A stretch of 64,000 bases of DNA from Victivallaceae bacterium. Its GTDB lineage: Bacteria > Verrucomicrobiota > Lentisphaeria > Victivallales > Victivallaceae. Numbering within the stretch: the first letter of the stretch is position 1; each line of letters starts with the position of its first letter. Below the pieces are notes generated by a model. That model ran no database searches. It saw only the letters and a list, made by a program, of their open reading frames with translations, and was not told the origin of the DNA. A program made the translations under genes and the position numbers. The stretch spans positions 62,001-126,000 of the forward strand of contig JAQUTL010000001.1 in NCBI GenBank assembly GCA_028709805.1, read 5' to 3'. Shown piece by piece: positions 48,678 through 55,890 of this stretch.

Positions 48678-48847
48678 ATTGATAATATACACGTCGCGGC
48701 GCGGCAAATCAACTTGACGGCGTTGTAAAAAAGCTTTTGGACGCGATTTTTGCTGTTTTTTACGTTTAGCGGCTTTGCTCTTAATTGAATATGGCGGCGG
48801 AGGGTGCTAAATTACAGTAAACAAATCAACCAAGGAGGGGGAGCAAC

Positions 48848-49750
48848 ATGGCGGAAAAAAAGAAAAGACGCTGGTTGGGGATTCTGATCAAAACGGCTGT
48901 CGGAGTGATACTCGTCGTATTGGTTCTGATTGTGGCGGCGCTGTTTTTCATCGACGGCATCGCGGCGTCAGGAATACGGACGGTTACTCCGGTTTTTACC
49001 GGCACTCCGGTGCAGCTTAAAAATGTCAAATTCGGGTTGTTCTCCGGCGAAATGGACATCAACGGGCTGGTCATCGGCAATCCGCCCGACTATATTGCGC
49101 CGTCGGCCGTTGCGTTCAACAAGCTTTATGTGGACGTGGACGTCAGTTCGATCGCAAGCGACCGGATTGTGATTGACGAGATTCGCATTGTCGCCCCGGA
49201 AATCACCTGGAAGCAGGGGCTGACCGGCAGCAATCTGGGGGATATTCAGCGCAATGTGGAAAAAATGACCGCGGCGGAAGACTCCGCCGATGACGGCGCG
49301 ACGGCGGCTCCGGCGACGGCGGACGAGGCGGAGGCGCAGAAGACCGCGTCGAAAAAAGTTGTCATCCGTCATCTGGTGATCGAAGGGGCGATGATTAACG
49401 TCGGGCTCAAGGGGGTTCCGGCCGTTACGGTGCCGCTGCCGACCATGGAGCTTAACGACATCGGCGAGGGCGAGGACTGGACGGTGGCGCAGGCGGTCGA
49501 TTATATTTATACGGAGATACTGCTCGGCATCGTTGAGGCGGTGCGTCGGGCCGGAATTGATGTTGGCGCGATAGCCGGTCAGATTTTGAGCGACGCCGGC
49601 GAACAGTTGAGCGAACTTGCCGGACAGACCGGCGGCATGGTCGGCGAAGCCGCCGCCGGAGCCGGCGGCGCGGTCGGGGATGCGCTCGGCACCGCCGCCG
49701 AGGATGTGGGCAAAGGAGTTGGGAATATTGTGAAAGGACTGGGGTTGTAA
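48848..49750 (+). CDS. AsmA-like single-TM protein with glycine-rich C-terminus
   Basis: N-terminal TM; VQLKNVKFGLFSGEMDINGLVIGNPPDY...IRIVAPEITW; C-terminal GGMVGEAAAGAGGAVGDALGTAAEDVGKGVGNIVKG. Confidence 0.6.
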   Translation: MAEKKKRRWLGILIKTAVGVILVVLVLIVAALFFIDGIAASGIRTVTPVFTGTPVQLKNVKFGLFSGEMDINGLVIGNPPDYIAPSAVAFNKLYVDVDVSSIASDRIVIDEIRIVAPEITWKQGLTGSNLGDIQRNVEKMTAAEDSADDGATAAPATADEAEAQKTASKKVVIRHLVIEGAMINVGLKGVPAVTVPLPTMELNDIGEGEDWTVAQAVDYIYTEILLGIVEAVRRAGIDVGAIAGQILSDAGEQLSELAGQTGGMVGEAAAGAGGAVGDALGTAAEDVGKGVGNIVKGLGL

Positions 49751-52008
49751 TGAATTTTGTCAAGTTGGCGATTTTTGCGGTCGGTGCGGTGTTTTTTGCT
49801 TTGAATGCGGCGGCGGCCGGCTTTGCGGATTATTTTTCCGACAATATGGTTCTGCAGCGCGATGTGGCGTGTCCGGTGTGGGGTGACGCCGCGCCGGGCA
49901 GCCGGGTCGAGCTTGCGATCAAGGACATTTCCATGCCGGACGGCAATGCGGTCGCGGTGCAGCTTCCTCCGTATGCGGCGGTGGCGGACGACGGCGGGCG
50001 GTGGATGATCCGGGTCAACCGCATGGGCGCCGGCGGGCCGTATCTGCTGACGCTGCGGCAGGACGGAAAGATCGTTGCCAAACTTGAGAACGTGATGTTC
50101 GGAGACGTCTATCTGTGTTCCGGACAAAGCAATATGGAGTTTCCGCTGCGGATGGCGAAGGATGCCGACAAGCTGATCGCCGCCGCCGCCATTCCCGAAC
50201 TCCGCCTGCTGCAGGTGGAGAACGCCTGGAACGGCATGCCGCAGAGCGGATTCAACGGGAAATGGCAGGTCAGTGCGCCCGGCGTGGTGCCGTCGTTTTC
50301 AGCGGTGGCGTTTATCACCGGAAAAAAACTGGTCGAAGAACTCGGCATCCCGATCGGTCTGGTTCAGGCCGACTGGGGCGGCACGCCGATTGAGTCGTGG
50401 ATCAGCCGCGAAGCGATGACCGCCGAGCCGGGACTTTACGCATGGCCGGTCACCTGTATGACTTATTATGACAAGCACTCGCCGGAATATCGCGAAGAAT
50501 TGATCCGGCTGGCCGGTGAGTTCGGCAAGTATTCCGAAGATCTTAAAAAGTGCGGCGATTCCGGTGCGACCCCGGCCAAGGCTCCGGCGGTTCCCGACGC
50601 GGTGTTCCGGCCAAACGGCATGGCGCAGCCGGCGGTTCACTTCAACGCGATGATAAATCCGCTGATTCCGGCCGCGTTCAAAGGCGTTCTGTGGTATCAG
50701 GGGTGCGCCAACGTCGGCGCCGGGGCAAAATACGGCCGGATGCTGAAAACGCTGGCGGCCGACTGGCGCGCCAGATTTGACAATCCTGAAATGCCGTTTG
50801 TCATTGTTCAGATCGCGCCGTACAATTACGAGGACAGTTACGGCCAGCGGCCGGAGGACGGCAACTTTGCGTCGCTGGTTTACAGCCAGCAGACGTTCGC
50901 GGATTCGGATGAGAACGCTTATGCCGTGGTGATCAACGACGTCGGCAATGTTGAAGACATCCATCCCACCGCCAAGATACCGGTCGGCGAACGTATTGCC
51001 AATATTTGCCTGAAGCACATCTACGGGCGCGACCTGGCAGCGGACAGTCCGTTTTTCGACCGGGTGGAACCGGCTTCCGACGGCGCGCTCCGGGTGTTTT
51101 TCCGCAACGCCGACGGCGGACTTTCCACCTCCGACGGCAAGGCTCCCGACTGGTTTGAACTCGCTTCCGGCAACGGCATTTATTTCCCGGCCGAGGCGGT
51201 GATTGACGGTTCCACCGTGGTGTTGCGCTCGGACAAAATTTCCCGGCCGGCGGCCGCCCGTTTTGCCTGGTCGGACAAGGCGGAGCCGAATCTGCGCGGC
51301 ACAGTGTCCGGTCTTCCGGTCGGCTGTTTTGACAGCGGCGTGCCGGATGCCGGCAATCTTCCGGCTCTTGTGCCGGAAGCGGCGGCTTTCGAGCCGGTCT
51401 ACAAGTATTTTCCGACGTCGCAACCGCGGCAGGAAGTTTTCACATCCGTTCATTACGCTGTGGACAATTCAGATCGTTTCGCCGGTCGTAAGATTCTCAG
51501 AATCGGCTATTTTGTCGAAGGACTGCTGCCGGACGGTTCGTCAGAGTATGTGTTCGTCAGCATGGACCCGTTCACCGACGATATAAAGAAAATAGGCATT
51601 CCGCTCGGAAATATTTTTCAGGGAAAATTGAGCAACCTTGAAGTGTGGAGCAACGTGTCGGGGGTTGCCGTCGGCAAGTTTCCGGAGGGGGCGATTGAAT
51701 TTTGGAGCAACAATTTCGATCCGGCCCGCACGCAGAATCTGCCCGGAGCTTCGGACAAACTCTACGATTGGGATGACACCTGCCAGCCCGGCGTTCCCAA
51801 CGGCCACGGCTCCATGCAGATCCATAACATTTCAGCCGCCGAGCCGCAGGTGGTGTTCGCCTTCAACCGGTTCTGGGCGGGGCCGAAATGCGAGTTCGGC
51901 ATCGGAACCAATCGCGGCGAGGGCAATCCGGACTATGTTTACAGCAAGTCGGGGGAACGTTTCCGCCAGATCACCATTGTTGCGCTGGCCGAGTTCGACG
52001 GAGAATGA
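49750..52008 (+). CDS. Sialate O-acetylesterase-like (SGNH) protein
   Basis: Signal peptide; FSDNMVLQRDVACPVWGDAAPGSRVEL; VYLCSGQSNMEFPL; KGVLWYQGCANV; DVGNVEDIHPTAKIPVGERI. Confidence 0.92.
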   Translation: MNFVKLAIFAVGAVFFALNAAAAGFADYFSDNMVLQRDVACPVWGDAAPGSRVELAIKDISMPDGNAVAVQLPPYAAVADDGGRWMIRVNRMGAGGPYLLTLRQDGKIVAKLENVMFGDVYLCSGQSNMEFPLRMAKDADKLIAAAAIPELRLLQVENAWNGMPQSGFNGKWQVSAPGVVPSFSAVAFITGKKLVEELGIPIGLVQADWGGTPIESWISREAMTAEPGLYAWPVTCMTYYDKHSPEYREELIRLAGEFGKYSEDLKKCGDSGATPAKAPAVPDAVFRPNGMAQPAVHFNAMINPLIPAAFKGVLWYQGCANVGAGAKYGRMLKTLAADWRARFDNPEMPFVIVQIAPYNYEDSYGQRPEDGNFASLVYSQQTFADSDENAYAVVINDVGNVEDIHPTAKIPVGERIANICLKHIYGRDLAADSPFFDRVEPASDGALRVFFRNADGGLSTSDGKAPDWFELASGNGIYFPAEAVIDGSTVVLRSDKISRPAAARFAWSDKAEPNLRGTVSGLPVGCFDSGVPDAGNLPALVPEAAAFEPVYKYFPTSQPRQEVFTSVHYAVDNSDRFAGRKILRIGYFVEGLLPDGSSEYVFVSMDPFTDDIKKIGIPLGNIFQGKLSNLEVWSNVSGVAVGKFPEGAIEFWSNNFDPARTQNLPGASDKLYDWDDTCQPGVPNGHGSMQIHNISAAEPQVVFAFNRFWAGPKCEFGIGTNRGEGNPDYVYSKSGERFRQITIVALAEFDGE

Positions 52009-53273
52009 AACTGCCGCTGCTGATGGCTCCGGCCGGGTCGGACGCCGCGCTGGAGGCGGCGCTGAATGCCGGAGCCGGAGCCGTTTATTTCGGCGTCGGT
52101 GCGTTGAATATGCGTTCCGGCGCCGCCGTGAATTTTCGTGAAAGCGACCTCGGTCGGGTGGTGGAGCGCTGCCATGCCTGCGGAGCTAAAGCCTACCTTA
52201 CGCTGAACATCATTGTCTTTGACGGCGAACTGGAAAGAGTCGCCGCGCTGTGCCGGACTGCCGGAAAAGCCGGAGTTGACGCGGTGATCGCCTCCGATCC
52301 GGCGGTGATTCTTGAAGCTGGGCGCAACGGTTTGCCGGTTCATCTTTCGGTGCAGGCGAACATCTCCAATATTGAGGCGGTGCGGTTCTATTCCAAGTTT
52401 GCCGAAGTGGTGGTGCTGGCGCGCGAGCTGAAACTTGCGGACATCCGCGATATTGTCGGACGGATCGCGGCGGAGGACGTCCGGTCGCCGTCCGGCCGTC
52501 TGATCGGCACGGAACTTTTTATTCACGGCGCGTTGTGTTCGTCGTTTTCCGGGAAATGCTATCTCAGTTTGACCGCGGCCAACTGCTCGGCCAATCGCGG
52601 CGTCTGCCGTCAGACCTGTCGCCGCCGGTATATTCTTACCGACGCGGCCAGCGGTGAACGTCTTGAAATGGCCAACGGTTATGTGATGAGCGCCGCCGAT
52701 CTCTGCATGATAAATTTCATGCCGGAGGTCGTCGCCTCCGGCGTCGATATTCTGAAGATTGAGGGGAGGGGGCGCTCGGCCGACTATGTCGGCACCATCA
52801 CCCGGGTTTACCGTCAGGCGCTGGAGGCCTGCGCCGCCGGAACGTTTACTCCGGCGGCCGCCGCAGGCTGGCGGAACGAACTGACGAAAGTGTTCAACCG
52901 CGGGTTTTGGGACGGCGGCTACTATCTCGGAGAAGACTTCGGAGTGTGGAGCGGCTGCGGCGGAAACCGTTCTCCGGTGGAGAAGACGATGATCGGCAAA
53001 GTGATTGACTATTATGCAAAAATCGGAGTGGCGGAAATCGTACTTTCCTCCGGCGATTTGAGCGCCGGCGACCAGCTGCTGGTGGTTGGTTCCACCACCG
53101 GCGCACAGGAGGCCGCGGCGGATGGGTTCCGCATCGGTGACGGAAAAGTCATGGAAACCCATGCTGCCAAGGGTTCGACAATAGCGCTGCCGCTGGCGTT
53201 CAAAGTCCGCAGCGGCGATATTGTTTACCGGTTGACCGACCGCGCCTTTTCAGGTATTGAGCGTAAAATATAA
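52005..53273 (+). CDS. Peptidase U32 family protein
   Basis: LPLLMAPAGSDAALEAALNAGAGAVYFGV...FIHGALCSSFSGKCYLSLTAANCSANRGVCRQTCRRRY; ATGA overlap with previous gene. Confidence 0.93.
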   Translation: MKLPLLMAPAGSDAALEAALNAGAGAVYFGVGALNMRSGAAVNFRESDLGRVVERCHACGAKAYLTLNIIVFDGELERVAALCRTAGKAGVDAVIASDPAVILEAGRNGLPVHLSVQANISNIEAVRFYSKFAEVVVLARELKLADIRDIVGRIAAEDVRSPSGRLIGTELFIHGALCSSFSGKCYLSLTAANCSANRGVCRQTCRRRYILTDAASGERLEMANGYVMSAADLCMINFMPEVVASGVDILKIEGRGRSADYVGTITRVYRQALEACAAGTFTPAAAAGWRNELTKVFNRGFWDGGYYLGEDFGVWSGCGGNRSPVEKTMIGKVIDYYAKIGVAEIVLSSGDLSAGDQLLVVGSTTGAQEAAADGFRIGDGKVMETHAAKGSTIALPLAFKVRSGDIVYRLTDRAFSGIERKI

Positions 53274-55832
53274 ATACATTCTGCCGTTGTCGGCGGCGAG
53301 TCCGAGTTTTCCGTTGGCAATGCCGACTATTTTGTTGCGGTCATTGACCGTCAGGCTGCCGAGCGAGACGCCGTCGGCGTCGGTCAGCGCCGCGGTGAGT
53401 CCGCCGGTCGCGGCGGCCTCTTCGCCCTCCCACAGTTGAATTGCGCAGTTTCTGGTCAGGATTGAGCTGTCAAGCGCAATGGTCAACTTTTCAAAGTCAA
53501 GTGAGTCGCATTTCAGCATCGGGGTGTCCGGGATCGCGGATATTTCGTACTTCAGGCCGATCAGCGGGCAGGCGTTGTTGAGTGTCACCGCCGAATTCCC
53601 GGAAACGGCGAGGTTGGCAAAATTTTTCATCGTGCCGGAAAACTCTCCGGAAAAGTCTTTGAACCGCAGCGTTGAGTCTCCACGAACGCTGCCGGAGACG
53701 GCGCCGTCGCCGGAAACCACGCCGGAAAAGTTCAAAAGCTCGGCCGACCCGGTGAAGGTGATCGTTGCGCTGCCGGAGACGATGGAGCTGCCGCCGGACG
53801 CGGCGTGGCGCGGGTTGGCGCCGCCGGCGTAAATATTGCCGAGCAGACTGGTTTCCGTTGTTGACGCGTCGATGGTTATCGATACGTCGCCGGACACGCT
53901 GGCGGTTCCTCCGGCAAAGGCGTAGCCGCCGCCGAAGATATTGCCTGTCACCTTGGCGCCGGAAACCGTGATGGACACTCCGGCGACCGCGGCGGTGCTG
54001 CCGTCGCCGGAAGCCTGTCCGCCGCCGACGATGAAGTTGGCTTCCGCACCGCCGGAGACGGTGATGGCCACGTTGCCGGCGGTGATCGCTCCGGCCGTCG
54101 AAGCCTGTCCGCCGCCGACGATCCACGAGGATATTCCGCTGGCAAGCAGTTTAATGTTCGGCGTGTGGACGAAGGTTCCGGAAACCGTTATTGCGATGTC
54201 TCCGGCCGCTGCCGGCGTGCCGGCCGCTCCGCTGCGTCCGCCGCCGACGATCAATCCGGTGTAGCGGCCGTTGGTCATGGCGATGTCGATTTTCCCTGAA
54301 ACGGAGGCGTTCAGCGAGCCGCCGAAGAAATTTGCAGTTCCGCCGCCGGTTTCGGCGGTGATATAAATATTGCCGGTGACCGTCGAGGCTCCGCCGCCGA
54401 ACAGTGCGGCCGACACATCCACGCCGGACACGAGTTCAAGATAGATGTTGCCGGCAACGGTGCTGCCGGCCGCTCCGCCGCCGTAAAGCGTGCGGACGGT
54501 GGTCTCGTTCGCGCAGAGCCGGATGTCTCCGGTGTAGGTTCCGCTTGACGGTCCGCCGCACACCCGGCGGTAGCCGCGGTTGCCGAGTCCGACAATGGCG
54601 GCGGCGCAATAGCCGGTTTTTGCGTATTTATCCTCGTCTGCGATATAGGTTTCCGGCGCGGTGTTGTCCGCCACGATCTCAATGACCTCCGAACTGTTTT
54701 CTATATGGGTCCATTCGGTGCGCCAGCGGTTGTTCTCAATGGTTATCTCATAGACGTTGTTGGTCAGATCGTAGAGCTGGCCGGTGGCGGTGCCGGAGAC
54801 TTTGATGTAATATTTTTCGCCGTCTTCGCTGGTGGTGAAGCTGCCGACACAGGAATGGGTGGAGGCGATGGTGCCGATGAAACTTTGGTCGGCCTCGTAC
54901 AGGTCAACGGTGAAATACGGACTGGAGTCCCCCCATGCGAGAATGGTGAAGCAGGCGCCGCGGCCAGTGCCGGAAATGACGTAATAATCGTCGTCATTGT
55001 CGCCGTCGATCTTGCCTCGGCGGCTCTGGCTTTCTCCGGAGGCGACGATATCTCTGGCGTCGTCGAAAGTCTCATGCAGTCCGCTGAAAATCTTATCATA
55101 CTGGGCGATCGCGGTTATTTCGGCCAAGTAGATGCCGCTGACAATGTAGTCGGTCAGATAATAACGCTTGGTCGTGGTGTTGTAGGTCAGCAGCGTTTTT
55201 TTCAGTTCGTCCGGTGCGCCGCTGCGGTCGCCACTGATTTCATTGTCGTCGGAATCGGAGTAGTAAAGATAGATATTGTCGCTGACTATTTCGTATCCCC
55301 AGCAGGTGATGGCGTGCGAGATACCGATGCCGCGAATGGCGAGCGTAACGCCGTAGCCGCCTTCGATGCAGGAAAACAGCGAAGAGATTGCGCCGCGGTT
55401 GCTGATCGAGGTGTTCAGGCAGTATTTTGAGGTCGAAGTAATTACCGTGGCAAACTTTCCGCCTCCTGACGGCGCGACGACATTTGAAAAACCGGACTTT
55501 CCGGTCAGCCACCAGTTATAGGCGGCCTGTTCATAGCCGCCGTCATTGGCTCCCCAGCAGCTGTTGGCGTATTCAAAAAAGGCGTCTTCGGACTTCAGTG
55601 TCGGGTCGCCGGCCGTTGCCCAGCCTGACCAGTACAACATATTCGAGGCGCTGGTGAGCCAGCATGAGTTGTCATCCGCATCGGTCTCTGCGGTTTTTTC
55701 AATATCGGAGAAGTAATATCCGGTGGTGCTGTCAATGTCGGTCAGCCATTCGTGTCCCCACGCTTCGGTGGAGATGCACGAAGCATCGTTAAAGAAGGCG
55801 CTTTTTGCGGTCTTGTCACTGCTCATATTCAT
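53250..55832 (-). CDS. IdeS/Mac-1 (peptidase C66)-like cysteine protease with PPC-like domain and GGG-repeat beta-solenoid-like C-terminus, paralog B
   Basis: DIEKTAETDADDNSCWLTSASNMLYWSGW (Cys57), GISHAITCWGYE (His173), YSDSDD; repeated xIxGGGxAS units. Confidence 0.72.
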   Translation of the reverse strand: MNMSSDKTAKSAFFNDASCISTEAWGHEWLTDIDSTTGYYFSDIEKTAETDADDNSCWLTSASNMLYWSGWATAGDPTLKSEDAFFEYANSCWGANDGGYEQAAYNWWLTGKSGFSNVVAPSGGGKFATVITSTSKYCLNTSISNRGAISSLFSCIEGGYGVTLAIRGIGISHAITCWGYEIVSDNIYLYYSDSDDNEISGDRSGAPDELKKTLLTYNTTTKRYYLTDYIVSGIYLAEITAIAQYDKIFSGLHETFDDARDIVASGESQSRRGKIDGDNDDDYYVISGTGRGACFTILAWGDSSPYFTVDLYEADQSFIGTIASTHSCVGSFTTSEDGEKYYIKVSGTATGQLYDLTNNVYEITIENNRWRTEWTHIENSSEVIEIVADNTAPETYIADEDKYAKTGYCAAAIVGLGNRGYRRVCGGPSSGTYTGDIRLCANETTVRTLYGGGAAGSTVAGNIYLELVSGVDVSAALFGGGASTVTGNIYITAETGGGTANFFGGSLNASVSGKIDIAMTNGRYTGLIVGGGRSGAAGTPAAAGDIAITVSGTFVHTPNIKLLASGISSWIVGGGQASTAGAITAGNVAITVSGGAEANFIVGGGQASGDGSTAAVAGVSITVSGAKVTGNIFGGGYAFAGGTASVSGDVSITIDASTTETSLLGNIYAGGANPRHAASGGSSIVSGSATITFTGSAELLNFSGVVSGDGAVSGSVRGDSTLRFKDFSGEFSGTMKNFANLAVSGNSAVTLNNACPLIGLKYEISAIPDTPMLKCDSLDFEKLTIALDSSILTRNCAIQLWEGEEAAATGGLTAALTDADGVSLGSLTVNDRNKIVGIANGKLGLAADNGRMYLYFTLNT
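53815..54495 (-). repeat. Protein-level GGG solenoid repeats (about eight units) in paralog B
   Basis: LYGGGAAG, LFGGGAST, FFGGSLNA, LIVGGGRSG, WIVGGGQAS, FIVGGGQAS, IFGGGYAF, IYAGGANP in succession. Confidence 0.75.
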
Positions 55833-55890
55833 CCTCCGTTTGCGGTTGCAGCTGGAATTGTATACTAAATAAACGCATGTAACATCGGTT

